Positions 51,022 to 59,403 of a stretch of 64,000 nt of DNA are shown piece by piece. Under the pieces are notes generated by a model. The model was not told where the DNA came from. It ran no database searches and worked only from the letters and a program-made list of their open reading frames with translations. How positions within the stretch are numbered: the stretch's first letter is position 1; the number at the start of each line of letters is the position of its first letter. Source of the DNA: Phytomonospora endophytica (lineage in GTDB: Bacteria > Actinomycetota > Actinomycetes > Mycobacteriales > Micromonosporaceae); the NCBI RefSeq assembly GCF_014202425.1, contig NZ_JACHGT010000014.1, forward strand, positions 124,001 to 188,000. The letters are read 5' to 3'. A program made the position numbers and the translations under genes.

Positions 51022-52338
51022 TCACCCGCGCGGGAAACCTCCCGGCGTGTGCTCGAAGAACGCCGCCTCGGCGGCCCGGGGCTGGAACGTCACGCCCCAG
51101 TCGGGCGCCGACCGGAACCCGGGGCCGAGCTCGCGGGCGGCGGCGTTGAGACTCCCGGGATCGAGCTGTCCCCAGTCGCCGGTCGTGACACGGTCCTCCA
51201 GCGCACGCAGCGCGACGGCGTACTCCGACACCGTGTGGCAGCAGTGGCCGCCCCGGTCGGTGTGCACGCGGCGGAGCAGGTCGCCGCGGCCGCCGGCCTC
51301 GACACGACCGGCGAAGACCGACTCGTGCTCCACGGGGACGAGACCGTCGCCGACGGTGTGCATGGTCAGCACGGGCGCGTTCAGCCGCCCGGTGGGGGTG
51401 AGGCCCGCCAGCCGCGCGGCGGCCGAAGCGTCGGCGGAGACACGCGGGGCGGCGTTGAGCCGGTCGAGGTCGGCGTCGAGGTCGAGCCCGGCCGCGGCAT
51501 AGGCGGCCCGGGCGGCGCCATGCTGCGTGGACCGTTCGAACTGGCGCCGGTAGTCGACCTCGGTGTTGCCCGACGGGTTCCCACCGAGGCGCGCCTCAAT
51601 CTGCGCGCGCGTGGCCGTCCAGTACCCCGCCAGACCCATCGACCCGTACTGCGCCTGCTGATCGATCACGCCGGCGGTGTCGGCCGGGCGCGGCTGGAGC
51701 GCACGGGCCCAGCCGACCACGTCGGCCAGCGCCGAGGCCAGCGCGAGACGCGCGCGCTTCACCGGATCGCCGAGGGCACCGGCGATGACGGCCCGCACCC
51801 GTTCGCCGACCGCGTCCGGGTCGGTGATGCCGACGAGCGGGACATCGCGCGCGTCGAGCAACCGCGTGACGGCGTGGGCGTAGTCGAGGGTCAGGTCCAA
51901 CAGTCCTGCCAAGCCCGCAAGGGGCGCGCCCGCCGACAGCGCCCCGTCGACGCGATCGGCGTGGCGCTCGGCCATCAGCACCGACATCAGCCCGCCGGCC
52001 GAGCTGCCCCACGCGATGACCCGCCGGGGCTCGCCGACCAGACCGTCGACCCGGTCGAGCAGCGCCAGCTGCGCCTCGATCGACATGTCCAGCTCCGCCG
52101 CCGTCGACTGGGCCCGGTAATTCGACGCGGCCAAGGTATATCCGCTGTCCAGCAACCAGTCCCGGGTCCGCGGATCGGGCGCGACCGGCACGGGTTGCCC
52201 GGGCCACGCGGTGTACAGCGGCGACTGGCTCCACAGCACCAGCGTGCCGTGCCCCCGCGCCGGTACCTCGACGCGGAAACGCGCGCCGTCGATCTCGCCC
52301 TCGTGCACTTCGGCCGCGGTATCGGTCGTGGTCGTCAT
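51022..52338 (-). CDS. Alpha/beta-hydrolase superfamily esterase/peptidase-like enzyme
   Basis: A 438-residue cytoplasmic protein with GGAGGAG before the ATG at 52338. The nucleophile elbow is VIAWGSSAGGLM (GxSxG), and it opens with HGTLVLWSQSPLY and YTLAASNYRAQ as the first strands. Candidate Asp and His are in VGDGLVPVEHE and DRGGHCCHTVSEY. It is larger than a simple esterase because of a helical insert (about 165-290). I do not recognise a specific family. It is transcribed away from the amidase locus. Confidence 0.8.
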   Translation of the reverse strand: MTTTTDTAAEVHEGEIDGARFRVEVPARGHGTLVLWSQSPLYTAWPGQPVPVAPDPRTRDWLLDSGYTLAASNYRAQSTAAELDMSIEAQLALLDRVDGLVGEPRRVIAWGSSAGGLMSVLMAERHADRVDGALSAGAPLAGLAGLLDLTLDYAHAVTRLLDARDVPLVGITDPDAVGERVRAVIAGALGDPVKRARLALASALADVVGWARALQPRPADTAGVIDQQAQYGSMGLAGYWTATRAQIEARLGGNPSGNTEVDYRRQFERSTQHGAARAAYAAAGLDLDADLDRLNAAPRVSADASAAARLAGLTPTGRLNAPVLTMHTVGDGLVPVEHESVFAGRVEAGGRGDLLRRVHTDRGGHCCHTVSEYAVALRALEDRVTTGDWGQLDPGSLNAAARELGPGFRSAPDWGVTFQPRAAEAAFFEHTPGGFPRG

Positions 52339-52442
52339 GTCTCCTCCAGGTGTTCCGCTCATGAGGAAACGGTCGCAGCGGAAGGCGCCCGGCACATCGC
52401 ACGCGCGGCGGCCGTCGCCGTGCCCTCCCGGACGCATCGCGC

Positions 52443-52507
52443 GGCCCGTTCCTACGCTCCCGGGCGTAGGAACGGGCCTGGAATCGGAGCCCGGTTTGCT
52501 CTACTGT
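52443..52507 (+). promoter_or_regulatory. Perfect 36-bp inverted repeat and leaderless -10 box
   Basis: GGCCCGTTCCTACGC (52443-52457) and GCGTAGGAACGGGCC (52464-52478) pair perfectly around a 6-base loop. It lies between two divergent gene starts, so it is not a gene-end terminator. TACTGT (52502-52507) lies exactly seven bases before the ATG at 52515 with no Shine-Dalgarno. The repeat ends where a -35 box would begin. It could be an operator for a large dimeric repressor. Confidence 0.6.
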
Positions 52508-52514
52508 CCCGGGC

Positions 52515-52697
52515 ATGTCGTTACCTCATGACAGCACCGACGAACCCGCCCCCTCGATCCCCCTCACCCGCCGGCACGCGATCGCGCTGGCCGCCGCCGG
52601 CACCGTCGCGGCGGTGATCGCCCCCGCGATCCCCGCGGCCGCCGCCGAGACCGAACCCGGCCCCGAATGCCTCGCCGACCTCATGGGAGCCCCGTGA
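52515..52697 (+). CDS. 60-residue signal-peptide-like ORF upstream of the amidase
   Basis: MSLPHDSTDEPAPSIPLTRR leads into HAIALAAAGTVAAVIAPAIPAAAAE, a twin-arginine-like signal with a probable Ala-x-Ala cleavage site. Only about 15 residues (TEPGPECLADLMGAP) follow before TGA (52695-52697), which overlaps the ATG of the amidase (TGATG). A one-base insertion in the CCCC run at 52690-52693 would fuse it in frame with the amidase, which itself lacks an export signal. It is either a frameshifted N-terminus of that gene or a separate coupled secreted peptide. Confidence 0.6.
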   Translation: MSLPHDSTDEPAPSIPLTRRHAIALAAAGTVAAVIAPAIPAAAAETEPGPECLADLMGAP

Positions 52698-53647
52698 TGG
52701 CGACGATCACCTGGCTCGCCGACGTCCTCCGCCAGGCCGGTGTTCCGGTCGTGGAGGAAGGCGACTGGCGCAACCGCATGCGTCCCGGCGCCTTCGACCC
52801 CATCGGCGTGCTGTGGCACCACACCGCCTCGACGTCCAGCGCGGGAAACCCGGCACCCGCGCTGAACATCTGCATCAACGGACGCCCCGACCTGCCCGGC
52901 CCGCTGTGCCAGGCCCTCGTCGACTACAACGGCGTCTTCCACATCATCTCCGCCGGCCGTGCCAACCACGCCGGAGCCAGCCGCGGCAGCGGCCCGATCC
53001 CCGCCGGTGACGGCAACGCCCTGCTCGTCGGCTGGGAGATCGACTACAACGGCGTCAGCCAGGAGATGACCGACGCGCAGTACCGCAACTCCGTCAAGGC
53101 CACCGTCGCCGTCCTCCGCCGCCTCGGCAAGGGATCGGCCTACGTCCGCGGCCACCGCGAGACCAGCACGAGCGGGAAGATCGACCCGTCCTTCATCGAC
53201 CTCGACCTGCTGCGCGCCGAGATCGCCGCGCTACTCGGCGAGGCCCCGAGCTGGCCGATCCTGCGCAAGGGCGCGACCGGCGAGAACGTCCGCACGCTCC
53301 AGTTCCTGCTCCGGCAGCACGGTGCGACGCTGACCGTCGACGGCGACTTCGGCGCGGTCACCGAGACCGCCGTCCGCGCCTTCCAGACCGCCGGCGGCCT
53401 CACCGTCGACGGCGTGGTCGGCGCCCAGTCGTGGCCGAAACTCGTCGTCACCCTCCGGCAGGGCGCGACAGGCGAGGCCGTGAAGGCCCTCCAGCGCAGA
53501 CTCGCCGTCGTGCACGGCTTCAACCTCAACGTGGACGGGAACTTCGCGACCGCGACGAACACCGCCGTCCGCTCCTTCCAGACCGGCCACGGCCTGACCG
53601 TCGACGGCGTCGTCGGACCGGTCACCTGGCTGGCGCTCATCGGCTGA
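52697..53647 (+). CDS. N-acetylmuramoyl-L-alanine amidase (PGRP-type) with two PG_binding_1 domains
   Basis: A 316-residue protein. The Amidase_2/PGRP catalytic region starts IGVLWHHTAST (zinc His 41 or 42) and continues HIISAGRANHAG and LLVGWEIDYNG, with AYVRGHRETSTSGKIDP carrying the second His. Two peptidoglycan-binding modules follow (about 190-250 and 253-316), each GATGExVxxLQ...VDGxF...TVDGVVG. It has no signal peptide, like phage endolysins; the preceding 60-residue ORF encodes one. It is followed by a strong terminator. Confidence 0.9.
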   Translation: MATITWLADVLRQAGVPVVEEGDWRNRMRPGAFDPIGVLWHHTASTSSAGNPAPALNICINGRPDLPGPLCQALVDYNGVFHIISAGRANHAGASRGSGPIPAGDGNALLVGWEIDYNGVSQEMTDAQYRNSVKATVAVLRRLGKGSAYVRGHRETSTSGKIDPSFIDLDLLRAEIAALLGEAPSWPILRKGATGENVRTLQFLLRQHGATLTVDGDFGAVTETAVRAFQTAGGLTVDGVVGAQSWPKLVVTLRQGATGEAVKALQRRLAVVHGFNLNVDGNFATATNTAVRSFQTGHGLTVDGVVGPVTWLALIG

Positions 53648-53652
53648 CGCAC

Positions 53653-53688
53653 GGGTGCGCCGCCGCCCACTCCGGCGGCGGCGCACCC
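53653..53688. terminator. Bidirectional terminator after the amidase
   Basis: GGGTGCGCCGCCGCC (53653-53667) and GGCGGCGGCGCACCC (53674-53688) form a 15-bp stem, 5 bp past the amidase stop and 8 bp before the convergent SDR stop at 53697. Confidence 0.8.
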
Positions 53689-53696
53689 ACGGCGTT

Positions 53697-54527
53697 TCAG
53701 CCCTGCGCCTCCGCGGAGAGCTCCTGCCAGTCCTCCCAGGTCCGCAGGCGCTCGGCGTAGACCTGCTGGATCATCGGGTGGAAACCCTTCCCGAACAGGA
53801 TCCGCACCGGCGGCTCGTCATGGTCGACGAGCTTGAGCAGAACGCGGGCCGCGGCGGCCGGATCGCCCGCGGGCTGCCGGCCGGCCATCGCGCCGAGCCG
53901 CGCGCGCAGCGCGTCGTAGGCCGGGTCCTTCTCGGCCATGAAACCGTTGTCGAGCGGATCGGGGTTCCTGCCCTGCCGCGTGGCGTAACCACCGGGTTCG
54001 ACGATGGTCACCTTGATCCCGAAGGCCGCGACCTCACCGGCGAGCGCCTCGAACAGGCCTTCAAGAGCCCACTTCGAAGCGTGGTAGGCACCGCCGAGCG
54101 GCATCGCGACGACCCCGGCCGCCGACGAGAGCTGGACGATGCGTCCCGAACCCCGCGCGCGCATGCCGGGGAGCGCGGCCTGGACGACCCACACCGCGCC
54201 GAACAGGTTGGTTTCGAGCTGGTCGCGCAGTTCCTTCTCACTGAGTTCCTCGACGGCGCCGATCTGGGCGTAACCGGCGTTGTTGACGATGACGTCGAGC
54301 CGGCCGAAGTGCTCCTCGGCCCGCCGCACCGCCGCGAAGACGGCGTCCTTGTCGGTCACGTCCATCTCCAGCGGCAGGACCGCCTCACCGTGCTCGGCGA
54401 CGAGACCGGCGAGGCCGCCGGCGTTCCGGGCGGTCGCGACGACCTTGTCCCCGCGCGACAGGGCCGCCTCGACGAACTGGCGGCCCAGGCCGCGCGACGA
54501 ACCGGTGACGAACCAGACCTTGCTCAT
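53697..54527 (-). CDS. SDR-family oxidoreductase, partner of the ECF41 sigma factor
   Basis: A 276-residue protein from the ATG at 54527. TGSSRGLG (8-15), NNAGYAQIG, and S...YHASK (GGAYHASKWALE) show a classical SDR with intact Tyr and Lys. The C-terminal half (TIVEPGGYATR) fits the group close to the second SDR at 55713. It is divergent from the sigma factor gene at 54690. ECF41 sigma genes are typically next to an oxidoreductase, carboxymuconolactone decarboxylase or epimerase, and this gene fits. Confidence 0.93.
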   Translation of the reverse strand: MSKVWFVTGSSRGLGRQFVEAALSRGDKVVATARNAGGLAGLVAEHGEAVLPLEMDVTDKDAVFAAVRRAEEHFGRLDVIVNNAGYAQIGAVEELSEKELRDQLETNLFGAVWVVQAALPGMRARGSGRIVQLSSAAGVVAMPLGGAYHASKWALEGLFEALAGEVAAFGIKVTIVEPGGYATRQGRNPDPLDNGFMAEKDPAYDALRARLGAMAGRQPAGDPAAAARVLLKLVDHDEPPVRILFGKGFHPMIQQVYAERLRTWEDWQELSAEAQG

Positions 54528-54597
54528 GATGGCTTCCGTTCTCTCGTTGCGGACTGTCGCGGATGGGATGCCGACCGCCCGGATCCCGTGACGCGTA

Positions 54598-54611
54598 GTG
54601 GCCCAGGCCAC
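54598..54611. promoter_or_regulatory. Dyad GTGGCC-CA-GGCCAC between SDR and ECF41 sigma genes
   Basis: GTGGCC (54598-54603) and GGCCAC (54606-54611) form a 14-bp palindrome in the 162-bp divergent gap. It may be a regulator site. I could not find a convincing ECF41-type promoter here. Confidence 0.35.
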
Positions 54612-54689
54612 AACAGGTGGCCGCCAACGACCCGCGGGGGATCCCTAAAGTGGGCGCGACGGCCGACGGCGAGCGGATGGGAGCGGCCC

Positions 54690-55604
54690 TTGAGCGACAC
54701 CTCCGACAACGGCGCACGCACCCGCCCCGACCCCGCCACCGAGGCCTTCGTCGCGCACCGACGGCTGCTGTTCACCGTCGCCTACCAGCTCCTCGGGTCG
54801 GCCGCCGACGCCGAGGACGTCCTCCAGGAGACCTGGCTCAAGTGGTCCGAGGTCGACCTTGCCACCGTCGAGAACCGCCGCGCCTATCTCGTGCGGATCG
54901 CCACCCGGCAGGCCCTCATGCAGCTGCGGACCCTCGGCCGGCGCAAGGAGTCCTACGTCGGGCCCTGGCTGCCCGAACCCCTGCTCACCGCACCCGACGT
55001 CGCCGAGGACGTCGCGCTCGCCGACAGCGTCTCCATGTCGATGATGCTGGTACTGGAGACCCTCGGTTCGCTGGAACGGGCCGTGTTCGTGTTGCGCGAG
55101 GTCTTCGCCCTCGACTACGACGAGATCGCCGAAGCGGTCGGCAGATCCGCCGACGCCGTCCGCCAGATCGCCCGCCGCGCCCGCACCCACGTCGCCGCCC
55201 GCAGGCCGCGCGGAATCGTCTCGGCGGCCGAGAACCGGGCCGCGCTCGGCGCCTTCCAGCGGGCCGTCCAGACCGGCGACCTCCAGGGCCTCTTCGACAT
55301 CCTCGCGCCCGACGTCGTCGCCCTCAACGACGGCGGCGGCATCAGACACGCCGCCGTGCGGCCCGTCGTCGGTGCCGGCAAGGTCGTGCGCCTCTACGCC
55401 TCCGGCATCGCCAAGGTCGGCGCGGACCTCGTCTTCGAGCCCGTCGACATCAACGGCGGCCCGGCCCTGCTGCTCCGCCTCGACGGCGAGATCGACGGCA
55501 TCGTCACCATGCGCGTCGAGGACGGCCTCGTCACCGGCCTCTACTACGTCCGCAACCCCGAGAAGCTCACCAGGGTCGACAAGGCGATCACGATGGCCCG
55601 CTGA
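54690..55604 (+). CDS. ECF41-type RNA polymerase sigma factor with SnoaL-like C-terminus
   Basis: A 304-residue protein from a TTG at 54690 with GGGAG nearby; no in-frame ATG is available upstream. Region 2 is RRLLFTVAYQLLGSAADAED and region 4 FALDYDEIAEAVGRSADAVRQ. The C-terminal SnoaL-like extension carries the three hallmark motifs: linker WLPEP (93-97), NDGGG (213-217) and NPEKL (289-293). In ECF41 factors this extension replaces an anti-sigma factor and modulates activity. It probably drives itself and the adjacent SDR. Confidence 0.93.
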   Translation: MSDTSDNGARTRPDPATEAFVAHRRLLFTVAYQLLGSAADAEDVLQETWLKWSEVDLATVENRRAYLVRIATRQALMQLRTLGRRKESYVGPWLPEPLLTAPDVAEDVALADSVSMSMMLVLETLGSLERAVFVLREVFALDYDEIAEAVGRSADAVRQIARRARTHVAARRPRGIVSAAENRAALGAFQRAVQTGDLQGLFDILAPDVVALNDGGGIRHAAVRPVVGAGKVVRLYASGIAKVGADLVFEPVDINGGPALLLRLDGEIDGIVTMRVEDGLVTGLYYVRNPEKLTRVDKAITMAR

Positions 55605-55676
55605 GCGGCACTAACGAACGGTGCGAAGGGGCAGCCGGTCAGCGCGAAAGGGCCTGGCCACACCGAGACCCGCGCG

Positions 55677-55702
55677 TGCACAGTGAGGTCACCCACAGTG
55701 CA
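55677..55702. promoter_or_regulatory. Imperfect dyad before the second SDR
   Basis: TGCACAGT (55677-55684) and ACAGTGCA (55695-55702) pair with one mismatch around a 10-bp spacer, ending 10 bases before the GTG start. The right arm overlaps the start of the Shine-Dalgarno, so a protein bound here would block the gene. Confidence 0.4.
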
Positions 55703-55712
55703 GGAGGCCCCC

Positions 55713-56519
55713 GTGAACTGGCTCATCACCGGCTGCTCGACCGGACTCGGGCGCGCGCTCGCCGAGCGTGTCCTCGACCGCGGCGACCGCGTCGTCGTCA
55801 CCGCCCGCGACCTGTCGGCGATCGCCGACCTCGCCGCGAGGGACAACGCCCTCGCCTTACGTCTCGACGTCACCGACCCCGCACAGATCGCGGCGGCCGT
55901 CGCCGCGGCCGGCCCGATCGACGTCCTGGTCAACAACGCCGCCTACGGCTACCTCGCCGGCATCGAGGAGGGTGAGGACGCCGAGATCCGCGCGGTCTTC
56001 GAGACCAACGTCTTCGGCCTGACCGCCCTGACCAGGGCCGTGCTGCCCGGCATGCGCGAGCGCGGCTCGGGTCACGTGGTGAACATGTCCTCGATCGGCG
56101 GGCTCGTCGTCTTCCCCGCGATCGGCTACTACTGCGCCACCAAGTGGGCGATCGAGGCGATCTCTGAGGCGCTCGCGATCGAGGCCGCGCCCCTGGGCAT
56201 CAAGGTCACCATCGTGGAACCCGCGGGCTTCCGGACGAACTGGGCGGCGGGTTCGCTGCACGTGTCACCGGTATCCATCCCGGACTACGAGGTCGTCGCC
56301 GGGCAGCGCGACTTCATCCCGACCATCACCGGCCACCAGCCCGGCGACCCGCACCGCGCGGCCGACGCCGTCATCGACGCCGTGTACGCCCCCGAACCGC
56401 CCCTGCGGCTCCTGCTCGGCGCGCAGGCCGTCGACATCCTGGAGCAGCGGGTGAAGGACTACACCGACCTCGTCGAGTCGGGCCGGGCGAGCGCGGGGGC
56501 CGCCGACTTCCCCGAATGA
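55713..56519 (+). CDS. SDR-family oxidoreductase
   Basis: A 268-residue protein from a GTG at 55713 with CAGGAGG (55701-55707). TGCSTGLG (residues 6-13), NNAAYGYLAG and YYCATKWAIE (Tyr, Lys) are intact. The C-terminal region with GFRTNWAAGSL and a PHRAADAVIDAV helix is as in the DltE/YdfG-like SDRs. Same strand as the sigma factor with a 108-bp gap. It is similar in motifs and length to the SDR at 53697, so the two may be paralogues flanking the sigma gene. Confidence 0.92.
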   Translation: MNWLITGCSTGLGRALAERVLDRGDRVVVTARDLSAIADLAARDNALALRLDVTDPAQIAAAVAAAGPIDVLVNNAAYGYLAGIEEGEDAEIRAVFETNVFGLTALTRAVLPGMRERGSGHVVNMSSIGGLVVFPAIGYYCATKWAIEAISEALAIEAAPLGIKVTIVEPAGFRTNWAAGSLHVSPVSIPDYEVVAGQRDFIPTITGHQPGDPHRAADAVIDAVYAPEPPLRLLLGAQAVDILEQRVKDYTDLVESGRASAGAADFPE

Positions 56520-56527
56520 CGCCGAAC

Positions 56528-56558
56528 TTGACCTAGAGCCCGCTCTAGGATGAACACT
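56528..56558 (+). promoter_or_regulatory. MerR-type promoter/operator and leaderless start
   Basis: TTGACC (56528-56533) and AACACT (56553-56558) are separated by 19 bp, the long spacer typical of MerR-activated promoters. The dyad CCTAGAG-CCCG-CTCTAGG (56532-56549) fills the spacer. Six bases after the -10 box comes the ATG at 56565, so the transcript is probably leaderless. No MerR gene is in the window. Confidence 0.65.
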
Positions 56559-56564
56559 CGCGGC

Positions 56565-57554
56565 ATGAGATATCGCGAGATCGGGGTTTCCCCCGCCACC
56601 CGGCGCACCGTCAGCGTCTTGAGCCTCGGCGCCATGACCTTCGGCACGACCGTCGACGAGGCGACCTCCTTCGCCATCCTCGACCGCTTCACCGAGGCGG
56701 GCGGGACCTTCATCGACACCGCCAACAACTACGCCTACTGGGTCAACGGCACCCAGGGCGGTGAGAGCGAGGCCCTGCTCGGGCGCTGGCGGCGCAGCCG
56801 GGGCGTCGGCGAGGAGATCGTCGTCGCCACGAAACTCGGCGGCCGCCCGCCCGTGCCGACCACGGGCATCTCCAAGGACATCGATGGCCTGTCGGCGACG
56901 GTGATCCGCGAGTCCGCCGAACGCAGCCGCGAACGCCTCGGCGTCGAGCGCATCGACCTGCTCTACGCCCACGGGATGGATCCCGCCGGTGTGCCGCAGG
57001 AGGAGAGCGTCGAGGCCTTCGCCGGGCTCGTCGCCGACGGGACCGCCGGACTCCTCGGCGCCAGCAACCACTGGGCATGGCGCCTCGACCGGGCGCGCGG
57101 GATCGCCGCCGCGACGGGCGTCGCGGGCTTCGAGGTGCTCCAGTACCACCGCACCTACCTCCAGCCGCGCAGCGACATCCCGACGCTGCGTTCCCCCGAC
57201 GGCAGCCCGGGCCTGGTCGGCCCGGACCTGCTGTCCTACCTGCGCGAGGAACCCGGCCTCGCCCTCGTCGCCTACTCGCCGCTGATCGGCGGCGCCTACA
57301 CCCGTGACGACAAGCCGATCCCGCCGATCTACGACCACCCCGGCGGCCACGCCCGCCTCGCGGCACTGCGGAAGGTCGCCGCCGAGACCGGGGCGACGGC
57401 CGGTCAGGTCGCCCTCGCCTGGCTCATCGGCGGCGAGATCCCGTCGATCCCGATCGTCGGCGCGTCCACGGTCGCGCAACTCGACGAGAGCCTCGCCGCC
57501 GTCGACCTGGAACTCACCGCCGAACAGCGGGCGCTGCTCGACACGGCCGGGTAG
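56565..57554 (+). CDS. Aldo/keto reductase
   Basis: A 329-residue protein from the ATG at 56565; an earlier in-frame ATG at 56550 lies inside the promoter spacer and is excluded. Catalytic residues are in FIDTANNYAYW (Asp, Tyr), VVATKLGG (Lys) and LLYAHGMDP (His). The NADPH-binding tail is IPIVGASTVAQLDESLA. Regulation by an unlinked MerR-type activator suggests a role in detoxifying aldehydes or electrophiles (inference). It ends 8 bp from the convergent DMT transporter. Confidence 0.93.
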   Translation: MRYREIGVSPATRRTVSVLSLGAMTFGTTVDEATSFAILDRFTEAGGTFIDTANNYAYWVNGTQGGESEALLGRWRRSRGVGEEIVVATKLGGRPPVPTTGISKDIDGLSATVIRESAERSRERLGVERIDLLYAHGMDPAGVPQEESVEAFAGLVADGTAGLLGASNHWAWRLDRARGIAAATGVAGFEVLQYHRTYLQPRSDIPTLRSPDGSPGLVGPDLLSYLREEPGLALVAYSPLIGGAYTRDDKPIPPIYDHPGGHARLAALRKVAAETGATAGQVALAWLIGGEIPSIPIVGASTVAQLDESLAAVDLELTAEQRALLDTAG

Positions 57555-57561
57555 GCGGCGC

Positions 57562-58491
57562 TCAGGCCTCCGATCGCGCGGCCGCACGTCCTCGCAGCGC
57601 GGCCGCGGCGAGTCCCGCACCGATGAGGGCCGCGCCGGCCAGGTGAAAGCCGCGGATGCGCTCGCCGAGGAAGAAGAAGGCCAGTACGGCGCCGAAGACT
57701 GGCATCAGATGCAGGAACTGCCCGGCGCGGGCGGCGCCGAGCAGTTCGGCGCCCCGGTTGTAGCAGAAGTAGCACAGTAGGGAGGGGATCAGCGCGACGT
57801 AGGCGACCGCCGCGATGGACCCGGCCGTCAGCGGCAGCGAGCGGCCCGACGCCGTTTCGGCGAAGGCGAAAGGCGCGAGCATGAGGGCGCCGAGACCGAA
57901 GGTGACGGTCAGCAGGCTGAGCGGATGCACCCGCGGGCGCCGCCGCAGCAGGGCCGTGTAGAGCGCGTAACCGACGACGGCCAGCAGGATCCAGGCGTGG
58001 CCGACATTCAGGTCGAACGCCCCGGCGTTCAGCGGGCGGCCCTCGGTCACGACCACCCACACCCCGGCCAGCGACAGCGCGAGGCCGAGCAACTGCGCCG
58101 CCCGGGGCCGCTCCCGGTACAGCGCGAACACGAACACGAGGATGAGCAGCGGCATGACCGACTGCATCAGCAGCGCACTGATCGCCGTGCTCGTCCGCAG
58201 CCCCTGGTAGACGAAGGTGTTGTAGGCGGCGACACCGGTGAGCGCCAGCAGCAGCACCGTCCACTTGCGCTCGGCCAGCGCGGGTAGGTCACGACGCAGC
58301 CGGGGGAGCCCGAAAGGCAGCAGGACGAGCGTCGCGGTGAGCCAGCGGAAGAAGGCGAGGTTCACCGGCGGAACCGAACCCTGGATCAGACGCCCGACGA
58401 CGAAGTTGCCCGACCAGCCGGCCGCCGCCAGGCACAGCAGCAGCGACGGGAAACGGTACAGCCGAAGGAAACCCGCACGCATCCGCCGCAT
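57562..58491 (-). CDS. EamA/DMT-family transporter
   Basis: A 309-residue protein starting at the ATG at 58491 with AAGGAG five bases upstream; the GTG at 58506 would place that site inside the coding region. Ten hydrophobic helices in two EamA repeats: AAAGWSGNFVVGRLIQG, VAAYNTFVYQGLRTSTAISALLMQSVMPLLI, then ALIPSLLCYFCYNRGAELLGAARAGQFLHLMPVF. The motif WSGNFVVGR and the paired repeats are typical of drug/metabolite exporters. Substrate is unknown. Confidence 0.92.
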   Translation of the reverse strand: MRRMRAGFLRLYRFPSLLLCLAAAGWSGNFVVGRLIQGSVPPVNLAFFRWLTATLVLLPFGLPRLRRDLPALAERKWTVLLLALTGVAAYNTFVYQGLRTSTAISALLMQSVMPLLILVFVFALYRERPRAAQLLGLALSLAGVWVVVTEGRPLNAGAFDLNVGHAWILLAVVGYALYTALLRRRPRVHPLSLLTVTFGLGALMLAPFAFAETASGRSLPLTAGSIAAVAYVALIPSLLCYFCYNRGAELLGAARAGQFLHLMPVFGAVLAFFFLGERIRGFHLAGAALIGAGLAAAALRGRAAARSEA

Positions 58492-58575
58492 CGCCGCTCC
58501 TTCCACAGCCCGAAGGTCAACCTAGCGGCGGGCCGTGGGCGGTGGCCGGAACCCGGGGGCGGCACGGGGAATCGG

Positions 58576-59403
58576 TCACAGCGCGGCCAGTTCCCGCAGG
58601 CGCCGCTCCGAGACCGAACCCGGCTCGGCGGCGAACAGTTCCAGCCCGTGGCAGGCCGGCGCGTCGGGCAACGCGACGGTCTCGGCGTGCAGGGTCAGCG
58701 ACCCGGCGGACGGATGGCGCAGCGTCCACACCCGTGACCGCGCCCGCGCGACGAGCCGTTCCGCCCACAGCCGCGCGAAGTCGGGACTCAGCCCGCTCAT
58801 GCCCTCGATGTGCCCGGCGAGGGCGGCATCGCCGCGGAAGCGCCCGCAGAGGACACGCAGGTGGGCGACGTGCGCACGGGCGGCACCCGGCCAGTCCGCG
58901 TGCAGTTCCCGGGCACGAGGATCGGCGAAGAGCAGATGGGACAGCGTGCGCTCGCCCTCCGGCAGTTCCCCGAAGTCGCCGAGGACGGCCGCGGCGAGCC
59001 GGTTCCAGCCCACGATCTGCGTGTGGCGGCCGACGAGCAGCGCCGGTGTCAACACCAGCGAGTCCAGCAGGTGCCGGGTCCCCGGCGGCACCCCGGGAAC
59101 GGCATCGGCGTCGGGGCAAGGTGGTGGACGCCGGGCGATCCGGCGCAGGTACTCCGCCTCGTCGGCGTCGAGCCGCAGGACCGCGCCCACCGCGGCCAGG
59201 ACCTCGTCGGAGACGCCTTCGCCCTTCCCCTGCTCCAGCCGCGTGTAATGCGCGATGCTCACGCCCGCGACCGCCGCCAGCTCCTCACGGCGCAGCCCGG
59301 CGACCCGCCGCACCCCGCCGTGCTCACGCAGGCCGACGTCGCCCGGGCGCAGCCTCGCCCGCCGCGAGGTGAGGAACCCGCTCAGCTCGGTCCGGTCGTC
59401 CAC
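58576..59403 (-). CDS. XRE-family regulator with MmyB-like ligand domain
   Basis: A 275-residue protein from a GTG at 59403. Residues 10-75 contain the HTH with RREELAAVAGVSIAHYTRLEQGKG. The C-terminal two thirds match the MmyB-like PAS domain (LLDSLVLTPALLVGRHTQIVGWNRLAAAVLGDF, GDAALAGHIEGMSGLSPDFARLWAE). This type typically represses a divergent reductase or dehydrogenase. Here the F420-type reductase at 59541 is divergent, with a 137-bp gap, and fits as the target. Confidence 0.92.
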   Translation of the reverse strand: MDDRTELSGFLTSRRARLRPGDVGLREHGGVRRVAGLRREELAAVAGVSIAHYTRLEQGKGEGVSDEVLAAVGAVLRLDADEAEYLRRIARRPPPCPDADAVPGVPPGTRHLLDSLVLTPALLVGRHTQIVGWNRLAAAVLGDFGELPEGERTLSHLLFADPRARELHADWPGAARAHVAHLRVLCGRFRGDAALAGHIEGMSGLSPDFARLWAERLVARARSRVWTLRHPSAGSLTLHAETVALPDAPACHGLELFAAEPGSVSERRLRELAAL

